A stretch of 64,000 nt of DNA from Schistosoma mansoni. Lineage: Eukaryota > Platyhelminthes > Trematoda > Strigeidida > Schistosomatidae. The DNA is taken from NCBI RefSeq assembly GCF_000237925.1, contig NC_031500.1, positions 15,773,753 to 15,837,752 on the forward strand. Direction: 5' to 3'. This document shows, one piece after another, positions 53,312 through 64,000 of this stretch (the first letter of the stretch is position 1; each line of letters starts with the position of its first letter). The position numbers and the translations under genes were made by a program. The notes below the pieces were generated by a model. That model was not told where the DNA came from. It saw only the letters and a program-made list of their open reading frames with translations, and ran no database searches.

Positions 53312-53819
53312 GATGAATACATATATCGCCGTAACTATGATAGATTTTAAGCCATACCAACGAATCAACAATTAAATTTCCTAAAATGCCTGGACCATTA
53401 ATGCAAGGTTAGCTTCTCAAACATTTTTTCAAGTTACTGAATAACAACGAGCTGTTGCAAAACAGCTTGTGAGTAAGCATAGATCTTCACTACACTTCAA
53501 TAAAATCTGTGTGTCAACAGATCGAAGTTGAGAAGTAGTAAAGAAGCGAAATTATTTACTTAAACAAAACTTATTCTCTTTGAGTTCATGAATTGGATGA
53601 AAATCTGATCGACTAAGTCCATTATTCCAACAAACTTTCTGGTTTATCATAAATTACTGCTACAGATGAATGAAACGTTACAAGTGACTATACTTTTAAA
53701 CAAACTAGCTACAGTAATGAGAACTATGAATAAAGAGAAAAGGCAAGAGAAATGGAAAAAAACTCCAGAACGAAAGGTGAGGGGAGGTACCATAAAAAAA
53801 GAATAGGAATAAGATAAAC

Positions 53820-53935
53820 AAGAAGTGCATTTGACCCGTAGCGACTAATTTTGAGCCGCGTCACTTAGTCCCTGACCACAAACCATGGCTATCTGCTGCT
53901 GAAGCTCAATTTGAAAGTCTGTACTTCTGTACAAA
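53820..53935 (-). mobile_element. Weak Perere-3-like LINE 3'UTR fragment
   Basis: Short decayed similarity (TTGAGCCGCGTCACTTAGTC, CTGACCACAAACCATGGCTA) to the 3'UTR of the 54720 and 56948 copies. Confidence 0.35.
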
Positions 53936-54141
53936 ACTCAAATGGACACCAAGTAATATCGTTTTTACTGTCAAGCCTTTTCCAACTTAAAAGCAATGCA
54001 TATTATTTAATAGGATACAGAATAATCATTATCATTCAGTATTAAACTAGAGAAAACGAAGAAGTTTAGTTTAGTATCTGTATTTAGCATTTATACATAA
54101 CTTGAATAAACGTTTAACCTATACATAGTAAGCAGAGATCT

Positions 54142-57100
54142 TTAAGCTCTATTCATTCTGTTCCCACTACCTCTACGATGTTCATCTTTGAAATCATCGA
54201 ATGATCGAGCCTTTGACAACATATCAGGATCATCGGCATCCTCTAATTCATCTTGCTTAGCCTTTTTCTTTTCCTCAGCTTCACGTTCTTCTGCCGATGG
54301 ATCAATTCGCCTTACATTTGGTCCTGATCCACTTTGAACAATAGGTTTTGGAGGAGGTAACAAACCAGCTGCAACCTAAGAACAGAACAAATAAATTGGT
54401 AATCATGGGAAATATTATATTAATGAGAATTTATTTAGCGACCATAATATTTGAATACATTTTAAAAAAGACGACTGAATTATAGTAAATAAATAACAAT
54501 GAAAATACTGAAAAAATACCTAGTAGGCATAAATGGTGGGTGGTTTTGTGGTTTATACACTTAACATTAATTTATTAGGTTGAAGGTTTGAACCCCATAA
54601 TATCTAATTTGATTTTGGGAGCTGGATAATATCAATAGCTCTCATATAACTAGGACAATGAAGCTTATGTTAGGAACTAAAGAAGTCAGGGCATCTTTTG
54701 ATGTTATTCATTAACAAATAGCCTGGCACAGATTTGCGTTGGCTTAATTTGCCACACCTAATCAACATAAAGAAAGAAAAATAACAGAACGGACAAAAAC
54801 AATGTCCTAGCACTGAAAAAAAGAAAAAAAAACTAAATGTAAGGAATATGATTTAAAAGGAAAGTGAAAAGGTATGTATGAAGAGATACTGGAATTCAAA
54901 ACTTAGAGGAAGATAGGTATTGAATGTATCTGCACCATTGTGATCGATTCAGAGCCATGTCACTCAATTTGTCTGACCACTAACTACGGCTACCATGCAG
55001 ACTTCAACCATCTACTTCAATGCATCTACGTACATGGCTCAAACCACCAGTTAGTGACTTCACCAACTGATACCATGTCTTGGTCACCCTTAGCTTTCTT
55101 TCAATCTATTTCTGGATTACGAAGCATCGCTCTTCGAAATAGAAAGCCTATAATAGCGGTTGCAGAGCTTTTGTTGTCGTTTTGAATATTATCGACGCTG
55201 ATATTATACCAAGCTACATCATAAAAGTCCAACATCTAAAGAAACGAAAGCACCGTAACAAATAATACAAGTTTTTAACAGTTTCGTAGTCCTATTTCCA
55301 GGAAAACTGTTTAGTATGTTAAAAATTACTATTTAGTGTCTCAAATGATTCTCTCATTCTGAATGAATGATAATGCTGAAGGTCCCTTTCGGTAAGTAAT
55401 AGTATTTTTCAAGGTGATTTTAAAAAAATATATACAGAAATCAAACCTGTATTGTCACACTTTTTATCAAAATAAAGAAATCTACATAACATCTGGTTTG
55501 TTAAAATTTATGACGAGGAAAATGTTTCCCGGTAAATATATTGGTATTGACATTTATCTATAGAGAAGGGAGTAGTCGAACTCCCATTTGTTTCCAGTCA
55601 TTTTAAAAAGTGTTATCAAACGTTGACTGAGGGAACTTGACTAAGAAAAACGAGTGGTGTAACTATTAATCCGTCATTCTGCTTTAAAGAACAGTGTAGT
55701 GGCAGTAAGATACAATGACAATCTAGCTAACCTGTTGGTCATAAAACTCTTCTATAGTCATTGTTGGGAGGCTTGGATAACCAGCACCAAACACTGCAGC
55801 TTGTGCAGCTGACCGAGTTATGATAAATGGTCGCAAAGGTTCTGATCTGGTAACGTTTATGTTATCCTCGTTTATGGAACTTCCTTTCGAGAGAATGTCC
55901 AGCTCATTTTGTAGACTGATTATATCATCTTGCGCGATGCAAAGCCATTTTTGAACAAGAGTTAAATTGAACTCACGCTACAAAATAAGCGTTGAAAATT
56001 GAGATTGTGTAATTAATTTCCTGAAGATTAAGAGTATTTAACAAAATGTTGGAGATGTTAGATCCCCAGAACTCACTTGGTAAATGCCTTATCTTTGTAA
56101 TTTTATTTTAAATATTTGAATTTCATGTTTTCGCGCCAAAAGCGCTCGTTTTCATCTTCATGTCGTATTTCCCACTTGGGAGGATCTTAAACGCTATTGG
56201 TTCGTTGTACCTTTTAGTATGCTATTTTTTAACGCTTCCCAAGGACAATCTTATGCTATATATATATATATATATACGTTTGATTTGTACCTGTTTTGAT
56301 TGTTTGGGCTTCTGGTTGCTTACGGAATATATATTCTCCACTTCGAACCTGGGCTTCTCTCTCTAGTTAGCGGGGCTGGGACGCGTCAGAATAGCTAGCT
56401 TATTGGTCTTTGCTCACAGAGTCTTTGTTCTGTTCTCAGATTAAGTGAACTCGTAATCACTTCAAACATAACTCAAAAAGATCAAGAGACAGTCTTCGAC
56501 ACATTCTTCTACAGTGACGGTATACTTACAGAATGATTTGTCTTGATTATTGTGGATTATTAGATTAATGTACCAATTAAATTGAAAAAAACATTAATAA
56601 AACAAACGGATTAAAAATTATTATCTGCCTAAACCTTGGAAATCAAATTACTATAAATATTCATCACATCTTATTAGCTAACATCTTTACATTTAATATT
56701 GGTATCTTATATTGGCAGTATTGCTGAAAATGCTGACTTCAGCAAAAATTTGTCCAACCTTAGCAGTTAACTGGAGATGATATTAAGAACAAATTTTTCT
56801 TGATAAAACTGGAGCTGATGTGTCTTATAGCAATTCGACGGAACTCGATCTATTCAGTTCAAAATATTATCTTTCCGATTATCATAAAATCATTTGGAGG
56901 GAGAAAAAGAAAGGTTTCTAAGTGTGCTATCTAGTTATCATAAAATAGTCGGCTACAACGCAGGATCAGGAACATATACGCATCAGTCCAAGTTGTCGCA
57001 CCTCATTAGCACAACACGATCAACGCCAAATCCATAGAAGTAAATACTTTAATGGTAATAATATGTAAAAGAACGATTGTATCTAAGGATATAATACAGC

Positions 57101-59348
57101 AAGTAAGAATTAGTTAGTACAAAGAAAGTTATAAAGCAGATTTAATCTCACGGTTTAGGGGAAGACAAAGAGTGTATACACCTACGCCATTGTGGTCGAT
57201 ACTGGACTATGTCACAGTCTCCAACCATTGGTTACAATAGTCACCCGGACACCAACCAAGTAGTCTGCATCTACAAACATGGCTCAGACTAGAACTTAAT
57301 GACTTCAAGCTCTGATGCCACGTTTTAGTTTGGCCGCCCCTCACTCTCTTCCAACCATCCCCAATGCTAGTCAGCATTGCGCGTCGTGGTAATCGGTGTT
57401 CTGGCATATGTAACATGTGGCTCAACCATTTCAGTTGATGATTCACAGCCACATCAACTGATTTACCATCATTCCCTAATACCCTGTGTCTAACCTTACT
57501 ATTACTTAGCCGGTGATCCCAGAAGATGAGAGCAATGTTCCTAAAGCATCTGTGATCGAATGCTAGTAACTCAGGCGTATCTTCTCTTAATGGCCTTTCA
57601 TCATTGAAGTTATAAACGTACTACTGAAAGATTAACCGTGTCATTTTATGTGTAATTTCACTTATGACTAGTCAGTTAAGTCTATTGTAAATAATTTCAG
57701 GTAATTAATTGTCGTCTATACAGCCGTGTACTTAATCAGTGGTGCTCTTGCTACAATTGTAGCGTTTACCATGAGTCAAGTTATAGGTTCGCTTAAATTA
57801 TTTTTTATCAATTTCTACCACCTTCAACGAACTAGACTGACAGATACAACTAGTGAAAAGTAGTTAGCAGTGTTTAATATTAATGTATAAAAAAGAGCAT
57901 ACCTTGGTTTCTTCATCAATATGAGGTTGGTCCACGTACGATGCAAGTTTTTCTAAGCGTTCTTCTAGAGCTTTTTTTGATTTGTAACGTTTTATTTTGA
58001 CTTCACGGTCGTGCGCAAGATCTGACATTGAGGGCTGACCGGAAATTCGGTTGCTTCTAAGTAAGAGATGTAGAGAAACATGAATCTATAATACTAGCGT
58101 GTGTACGAGACGTTTTGCATGAAAACATACCCCTGAACGAAACTGCTGCTTAAACTGTCCGAAAAAAGTAAGCGTTAGTGTTTTTAGCCATGAACTTATA
58201 ATTTCTCAGACGGAGATCAGGAAGATTATATTTTCCGCATAGTTTAGGAAAACGCATAAACAGATGCTATGTGTTGATCTGGTTATCAGCTTACAATGCC
58301 AACCAAACTAGCAGCAAAACACGAAAATAGTGGAACGAAATGTATAACATTTCAACTCAAGTAACACTAGCTAACAAACTCATTCATTTCATCCTTACCG
58401 ATAATCTACTTCTGTTATTACAGATACCAACTTCGAGATTAATATAAGCTAAACTAAGTCAATTGACGAGTGAATAACCAGTTTTAAAATTATGCAACAT
58501 AACAGTACGGCGGTGTTTGGCTAACCACAGTGTGATAGTTAAATGAAGTGTTTGAGTGTTTTAACACCATACGCGGTTTAAAACTTAAAGCACGAGTACA
58601 TTTATCGGTTTTTCCGATTCTGGATACATCTTGAAGAATGTTATCTAAACCTAGAAACGAATACTGGAGAGTTACAAAGATTCCTCCCGAGGCCTGCCTT
58701 TGTATTTAATAACTTAAAAACTAATCCACAACAACGTTTACTTGGACAAATGTTTAACTTTAAACTTCAAAGCGTCTGAAGAAATAGTTGACTTTGATCA
58801 ACAGAAAATACATAGACTTAAGAAAAATACAGGGGACGCTAATTCAAACGAATATTTAAATCTTAGGAATAAAAAAACATACTTTTCCAAAGACACTCCA
58901 TCCGGAAACAATACGCCATAATCTGAGCAAAGTTTGAAAAAGTCCTTGTAGAGAGACTAACTCAAGCGAATCAGGACAAACTTATCATACCAAAGCCAAA
59001 CGAATACAGGATGGCCGATCATCGTTTTTCTGAGAGTTGAAATAACCAAGTAATGCAGGAAGACATATGTACCTGTATCAAATAGTCTTTAAAGAACAAC
59101 ATTATCACCTTATTTCGGTAGAGCTTAGATCATCTAAGCTTTCATTCTTGCTAAACAAACGAAGTTCATTCACCATACTCATTGCATTTTCGCACAATTG
59201 ACATGCAATCCTGAGGAGATCCTGACAATAAAGCTCAAAATCAGGATAAAACCTTAAATTTCGGCTCGGTATAGGACCCTTTGTAGTCTGCAACTTCAGA
59301 GTACTTCTTCAAGATTTGCGCAAACACATCAGGCAACCTGTCATTCAT
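54142..59348 (-). CDS. IGBP1: Immunoglobulin-binding protein 1 / TAP42 (alpha4) homologue, seven exons
   Basis: Regulatory partner of PP2A-type phosphatase catalytic subunits (TAP42/alpha4), in the TOR and phosphatase-assembly pathways. Minus-strand exons: 59348-59253, 59221-59109, 59072-58991, 58944-58883, 58056-57903, 55977-55732, 54375-54142. Total coding length is 987 nt, giving 328 aa (human IGBP1 339). All introns are GT-AG and phases agree at every junction. Landmarks: LFSKNESLDDLSSTEIRYI (family LFSRNEDLEEI..DLKYL), the basic helix KIKRYKSKKALEERL, REFNLTLVQKW, PFIITR, VFGAGYPSLPTMT (231-243), and the C terminus FKDEHRRGSGNRMNRA. The first three introns are only 31, 36 and 46 nt. The fifth intron holds a solo LTR and LINE pieces. 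The start ATG at 59348 gives an N terminus aligning with the human one. Confidence 0.95.
54720..55110 (-). mobile_element. Perere-3-like LINE 3'UTR fragment in IGBP1 intron 6
   Basis: Decayed match to the 3'UTR (CACCATTGTGATCGATTCAG, GAGCCATGTCACTC, ACATGGCTCAAACCACCAGT). No open coding region. Confidence 0.55.
56047..56473 (+). mobile_element. Solo LTR (427 bp) in IGBP1 intron 5
   Basis: Starts TGTTGGAGATG and ends ACATAACT, flanked by CAAAA duplications (56042-56046, 56474-56478). Contains an AT microsatellite at the TATA position. Same family as 4806 and 35332. No internal region. Confidence 0.8.
56948..57610 (-). mobile_element. Perere-3-like RTE LINE 3' end in IGBP1 intron 5
   Basis: An open stretch (57207-57452) encodes MAVNHQLKWLSHMLHMPEHR and RRAMLTSIGDGWKRVRGGQT then KTWHQSLKSL, the C-terminal ORF2 region. 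The 3'UTR follows to 56948 (CGGCTACAACGCAGGATCAG). Same strand as the host gene. Confidence 0.82.
58945..59252 (-). other. IGBP1: Three consecutive micro-introns in IGBP1
   Basis: Introns at 59252-59222 (31 nt), 59108-59073 (36 nt) and 58990-58945 (46 nt) each start with GT and end with AG, and removing them gives a continuous TAP42-family frame. Clusters of very short introns near gene 5' ends are a known trait of schistosome genes, while later introns here are 826-1925 bp. cDNA would confirm them directly. Confidence 0.88.
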
Positions 59349-59694
59349 AACTGTGGCGGTCCGCGTCTAGGTAGAAGGTACTTGTGTACTAAAGGAGCAC
59401 GCAGAGTGGAACGAGTCAGAGCTGGAAAAAAGAATGAGGAAAGATGTGTCGATAACCCAAAAAGCGCACACAGTGCACTTACATTTACTAAGGAAAGAAG
59501 CAGACAACAATCAACAATAACACGAGCCTCAGATTAAGGCAATCTTGTGATAGAAACTGGGAGCAAACAGCTTAACCCGCCGCAAAGATGACCTTGAGAT
59601 CCAATTTCGATGACTTTTCGTCCAATCAGTCGAAATTAATAAATTATCTGCAACGGATGCAAATAGAATAATCTGAGTATTATTTCATTGAGGT

Positions 59695-60015
59695 TTAACT
59701 ACTGATAATGAGTCGATTGAAGGCATGGACATTAATGCTTCGGGTAACAGGTTCCAACAAGTGAGGACTCTATGTGAAAAGCTGAACCGATCTACTGGGA
59801 AGAAAAATAGAATGTATTACGTCCAAAATCATTTCTTAGTATTCTACATATCAAAATCAGGTCACGTCTAAATCTGCGATTCGACGGAGTAGAGAGATTT
59901 AGCTTTTCAAGACGCTCTTTGTATGGTGAACCCCGGAGTTCTGGAATTAACGGGTAGTTGTCTCCTGTACTTTTCCCAGGATATCCGAGTCGCCTTTTAA
60001 ACAGGGGCTTACAAA
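59695..60015 (-). mobile_element. CR1-clade LINE, 3' end of ORF2 (fragment)
   Basis: The minus strand reads ELRGSPYKERLEKLNLSTPS then RRFRRDLILICRILRN, the conserved C-terminal segment after the RT of CR1/Jockey elements (LRGL.YEERL..LNL..L..RR.RGDLI..YKI). An in-frame stop and loss of later similarity mark it as a dead, 5'-truncated copy. It is not collinear with the young CR1 starting at 61535. Confidence 0.65.
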
Positions 60016-60140
60016 TGAGTTTTCGGGCTTAATTCTCTCTGAAGCTTTGTACACTGTAGTGGACAAAGTAGTATCTAACTTGGTGAATGTTGGACTTCAA
60101 GCCCATAAAGTTCTAAATCCTTTGGCTGCAACTTCCTGGC

Positions 60141-60200
60141 AGTGAGTCGTGGTCTTGGATTCAAAGTCTAGTATGTTAACCGCTATACTACGAGTCACTG
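60141..60200 (-). pseudogene. tRNA-Gln(UUG)-like remnant
   Basis: The minus strand has a box-A-like TAGTATAGCGGTTAAC and an anticodon arm CTAGACTTTGAATCCAAG closely matching eukaryotic tRNA-Gln(UUG). The T arm and box B are not recognisable, so it is a remnant or an old SINE head rather than a working gene. Confidence 0.4.
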
Positions 60201-60309
60201 TATCCTGTGTGAAGCCCTCAAGTAATTTAAAATTTTCAATTTGAAGGCCACGACAAAGTCATCTAGATCATTTCAGTTTACACAAAGCGACTCCTCTCGA
60301 CTTCACTTA

Positions 60310-60578
60310 GGGAATCATGTCCACCCAGTGAAATCAGAAGTCAGAAACGAGGAGGTTGGAAGATGTACTTGATAGATCATCAATATATCGGGGAGTGACT
60401 GATCTAAACTGGCTAGCGATCGCAGGGGAAGCTGAGCACGGCGTTCCAACTCGTGATCTGGTGCGGATGCATGACCGAGCGCCTTCAGCTAGGTGAGTCC
60501 ATTAAAACTAATGTGGTCAGCATCCAATGATGAACACTTACTGAGATGTTGATTTTGGGGATTTATTTACCGCTACAA
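60310..60578 (+). repeat. Unclassified interspersed repeat U1
   Basis: Same sequence block as 30735-31357 without the insert, ending at the same TTTATTTACCGCTACA. Further diverged copies at 26590-26830 (+) and 28335-28500 (-). Confidence 0.6.
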
Positions 60579-60579
60579 G

Positions 60580-61534
60580 AGAACGTCTCTGAATTCTGTC
60601 TATTCTAAAGTTTAAAGGTCTAGCAAATTAAAGGTTTCTGAGTAAAGCATGCACCTAAGAAAATGGATAAATTTCATGGCTCATATATAATTACGTTTCA
60701 GAGTATTGTTTTATTTCGGGACTAAAGGATAAAACGCCGTACAACCACACACTGAGTTTGAGTAAAACTGTCAAAGATTTAGTGAAAGATTATCTTAGTA
60801 AACTAGTAAGAAATACACTTCAAAGTTTCTTGTATAAGGTTCGTTGCAAATGGGTCTCTGCCACTATTAGCGTAAGATTTTAGATCATACAGTAGCAGGA
60901 TTCCAAGATATTTCTTAAGAAGTGGTTGTTTCAGATTGAGATTGTTGTATGCTTGGTTTTGCAACACTTTTCCCACAAGTAAGTTTGTGTACGGTTAATT
61001 TCGTCGAGACCTTCACTTAACTTATCTATTAGACAGTGTTATTCGGTTATCGACGATTTGCCAATGTCGTTGTTATTGCTAACATGTCTGTATGGACATG
61101 TATTGTTGATCACATGTGACAATCTATGCACATACCCCTCCCCCTAGCTTGAATGTTAGTTGTTTAAAAATCGTTCAGTGAATCAATTGTCTTCTCATAT
61201 ATATATATATATGTCATAAATTTATGTCAAACTTTATCCTATAATAGATAAGATAGAAAGAACTAAGAAAGTTATTTATGACATTTTAATTTCATAATTA
61301 GAAGATCAGTTGAGAGGGTTATAATTCTCGAATATTCTCTAATGTATCTATTGTATTTCTGGAAAACAAGATGTATTACTTATTTGACAAATATATCATG
61401 TCTAGGTATGATTAACATTGCGGTACGTTTGAAATTTGCGTTACGATCACACGGTATTTATTACAAAGTGCTTATATATCGGTAAACTCTAGTTTATTAA
61501 TCAATAATAACATTCAGTTAACCCTTGAAGAGAA
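60580..61534. other. Region upstream of the CR1 ORF1, perhaps its 5'UTR in part
   Basis: No coding capacity; an AT microsatellite at about 61199-61212. The 5' end of the CR1 copy cannot be placed by eye. Confidence 0.4.
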
Positions 61535-63031
61535 ATGGTTCGACTGACACAAAAACGAGCTCGAAAAAGTCCTAGTTCTTCAGATATCAACTCTGGTCTT
61601 ACCTATACCCCATGCTCTGCAACTCCTGTTGCACCAGATAATAGTGGGAGTGGACTTATTCCACACATGTTGCTGGATGACTCTATGTCTAACTTAATAA
61701 TGAGTTCTAACTCACGAACAGATGGTGTCGATCTTATTAAGAGCGAATTAGCCGCTGTCTATAAGCAATTAAGTGATATGCGTTCTCAAGTGGAGTCACT
61801 TGCGGGCTCTTTATTAAAGCATGATGATCTTAAACTAGAACTAAAGACACTGTCACCCCTTCGACTGCTGTTGTCAAAGGATATAGTTACTTCTGAACTC
61901 GAAGACAGGATCAAAGTAGAATCAGTTATTGACTCGATAGCTAGCGAAGTCACCAAGCGAATAATCTCACGAAATAACGTGATTATATATAATATACCTG
62001 ACAAGGTTGCCATTAAAACTGTAAGAAACTCGATACTAAAGGCAGCTAACCTCCAGGACAGTCCATGCCAATGTATCCGACTTAACAAAAAGCATCAAAA
62101 ATACTCGTGCCCTATCCTGTTTAGATTCGATTCCCATTTATTAGCGGAACGTTTGATAGAATCTGAACAGCTAGTCTGTGCGCATACGAAGTTTAAAAAC
62201 GCTCGTATAGTCTCAGACAAAACCACCAATCAAAGATTAACACAAAAGCGTACCATAAACGAAAATAACATTGTTGAGGTCACAACAAATGTGATCGCGC
62301 CAGCAGCTGAACCCACAGGTGCAGCTAATTTATCTCATGTTAGTCAGTGTACTGATATACCAATGCAGTGTGTTAGTTTGCCTCTCATACCCCTAGTGGC
62401 CCTAGATAACCAGGACATATCTGATGGAGACTCTAATGTCATTCTTTCCAGTGTAATATCGGAAGCCCAAAATCAAACACCTGATTCTATTGTGAAGGCT
62501 CATAAAAACACTGCTAAACCTAGAAAGAATATACCAATTAAGAAGAAAGTAAATAAAAAACCTAGTTCTAAACCGATTACCAAAAATATTTCAACGGCTT
62601 TACCAAACAAAAGTATAATTTCTGAAACTATGCATAACCCTACTCATCGTAAGGGAGGTTATAAGGACACATTTCGTTCAAACGTTACACGAGACGGCCA
62701 CTACAACCATCATGTAAGCAGGCCTACTATTAGACAGACGGCAATGAATCAACGTGCCGCATGGTTTCCCCCATATGTAATAAATAATAAACCTGCAATA
62801 TGTAACTCTTATCATCACTCTCGCAGTGGAGAAGATGGTATACTAGGTTATGCACCATCAACGCAACCCCAACATGTAGGCACCTGTCTTAATTGTCCAC
62901 CAAAACAAATACAACAAATTATTCAACCTTACCAAAATAAGGATTTTTTTTTCGGCTTCCAGAGATCCCTTGTTCCACTAGCACTACAGTTCGCTCATGC
63001 TATAGCCCATGCGATCCGGCAAACACATTAA
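61535..63031 (+). CDS. CR1-clade LINE ORF1 protein, 498 aa
   Basis: Uninterrupted 498-codon frame at the 5' side of a CR1-like LINE. In order: a basic N terminus with KRARKSPSSS, a probable coiled coil at about 65-95, an RRM-like region (about 145-230) with NVIIYNIPDKVAIKTV and CPILFRF, a low-complexity linker, and a lysine-rich segment (about 325-350) with IPIKKKVNKKP. This order resembles ORF1 proteins of L1/CR1-type LINEs, which bind element RNA. The ATG at 61535 is the first of the frame. An endonuclease frame overlaps its 3' end in the -1 phase. The frame is intact, so this copy is young or recently active compared with the other LINE debris. Confidence 0.78.
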   Translation: MVRLTQKRARKSPSSSDINSGLTYTPCSATPVAPDNSGSGLIPHMLLDDSMSNLIMSSNSRTDGVDLIKSELAAVYKQLSDMRSQVESLAGSLLKHDDLKLELKTLSPLRLLLSKDIVTSELEDRIKVESVIDSIASEVTKRIISRNNVIIYNIPDKVAIKTVRNSILKAANLQDSPCQCIRLNKKHQKYSCPILFRFDSHLLAERLIESEQLVCAHTKFKNARIVSDKTTNQRLTQKRTINENNIVEVTTNVIAPAAEPTGAANLSHVSQCTDIPMQCVSLPLIPLVALDNQDISDGDSNVILSSVISEAQNQTPDSIVKAHKNTAKPRKNIPIKKKVNKKPSSKPITKNISTALPNKSIISETMHNPTHRKGGYKDTFRSNVTRDGHYNHHVSRPTIRQTAMNQRAAWFPPYVINNKPAICNSYHHSRSGEDGILGYAPSTQPQHVGTCLNCPPKQIQQIIQPYQNKDFFFGFQRSLVPLALQFAHAIAHAIRQTH

Positions 63032-64000
63032 ACCATAGTCCAGGCATAGCTAGAACTCATACCATCGATAAGGATGCTCTCGGTTTTTTTACACTACACA
63101 CTCCCTTTTTAAACTTATTACTCATTAACGCACGTTCACTTCTGAACAAAATTTCAGCCTTGAGAACCTTAGCCTTTCTAGCCAAGCCTTCTTTTATACT
63201 TATCACTGAAACGTGGTGTTATCCAGCAGTGGCCGATTCCGAATTAAATATCCAAAACTATCGACTCTATCGTTGTGACAGAGAATCTAAGCGAGGAGGC
63301 GGTTGTCTTATATTTGCTTTGGATACCTTAACAACTAATAAAGTTGAAGATAGTATCTTGAATAGTTTACCAGAATCGATCTGGATATCAATCAATACCC
63401 TAAACCATAGTCTACTCCTAGGTTGTATATATAGAGCTCCTGATAGTACTGATAATTTGAATGATTGTATTATCAATGCATTTATACACGCATCTACTCT
63501 AAACTTCAGCGCTAAGATTATCACTGGTGATTTCAATTATCCTGGGATTAACTGGAGTACCGGTAGCTGTCAGTCTAGCAATGATGAATTTTTATCAATC
63601 CTTAATCTGTACTGCTGGTCACAGTGGGTTCGTACCCCAACAAGGGGTGATAATACACTTGATCTAATATTTAGTAGAGATATCATTCCCCTATCTGTAC
63701 AAGTATACAACGAGTTTGAAAGCAGTGATCATAGGATAGTAACTTGTGCTCTCCCCATCTATCCCTCCTACAACCGACCAATTCAAAGAACCTGCAATTA
63801 TAGAGACTATAAGCATGCAGACTGGGACCTCTTGCGCTCACTGATCAAACTCTCAGACTGGGATGAATTCTTATCATGTTATAGTCTAACAGATGCCATC
63901 AACATATTCTATTTCATTGTTAACTCTTGTCTAGACTCCTGTGCACCAATTAAGACTTACAGGATTAGTAAACATTACGAATTATATATACCAGCTAAAT
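62941..64000 (+). CDS. CR1-clade LINE ORF2, endonuclease domain, runs off the window
   Basis: Open from just after a stop at 62938-62940 to the window end, with no ATG before the endonuclease domain. AP-endonuclease motifs are all present in order: LLLINARSLLNK, LITETW (catalytic Glu at 63208), GCIYRAP, IITGDFNYPGINW (63526 on), TRGDNTLDLIFSR and SSDHRIV (His at 63730). This is the EN layout of CR1/Jockey LINEs; SR1 and Perere are the schistosome CR1 families. The reverse transcriptase would lie beyond the window. The frame overlaps ORF1 and is offset -1 from it. Confidence 0.85.

Noticed and set aside
59316-59537. 73-codon plus-strand frame with many basic residues
   Set aside because: Overlaps the 5' end of IGBP1 on the other strand; no family match or splice context.

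Overview
The window looks like nuclear DNA of a blood fluke (Schistosoma or a close digenean). It is AT-rich, with spliced metazoan genes and three 31-46 nt micro-introns at the 5' end of one gene. Most of the rest is mobile DNA of schistosome type: tRNA-headed short elements carrying hammerhead ribozymes (Sm-alpha type), RTE-clade LINEs resembling SR2 and Perere-3, a CR1-clade LINE, and solo LTRs. Three 200-N gaps lie in repeats. I cannot name the species from sequence alone.

Host genes. (1) 15905-16186 (-): a small secreted precursor with a signal peptide and a C-terminal amidation signal, probably a neuropeptide. (2) 36001-45236 (+): SRP54, five coding exons, 538 aa. (3) 51173-52741 (-): KIAA1143 homologue, three exons, 168 aa. 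(4) 54142-59348 (-): IGBP1/TAP42 (alpha4), seven exons, 328 aa, including two exons found only by recognising micro-introns. SRP54 is convergent to the KIAA1143-IGBP1 pair, which lies in tandem on the minus strand. These are unrelated housekeeping genes (protein targeting, an uncharacterised small protein, PP2A regulation); no shared pathway is implied.

Layout. 1-15.9 kb: LINE and SINE debris plus two solo LTRs. 15.9-16.2 kb: peptide gene. 16.2-29 kb: dense tRNA-headed ribozyme elements and LINE 3' ends. 29-35.9 kb: RTE endonuclease and RT remnants and two solo LTRs. 36-45.2 kb: SRP54 with element-filled introns. 45.3-51.1 kb: convergent intergenic DNA with an RTE inserted in an LTR. 51.2-59.3 kb: the two minus-strand genes. 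59.7-64 kb: CR1 remnants, then the first 2.5 kb of a CR1-clade LINE with an open ORF1 and an open endonuclease domain running off the window.

Main point of interest. Three unrelated tRNA-headed families (A = Sm-alpha type, B, C) each carry a hammerhead motif directly downstream of the pol III-like head. Their stems differ in sequence but keep base pairing. Families B and C also occur as head-to-tail or circularly permuted copies. Several B insertions begin with an inverted copy of their own tail and are flanked by target-site duplications. This suggests a family of ribozyme retroelements copied from multimeric or circular RNA.
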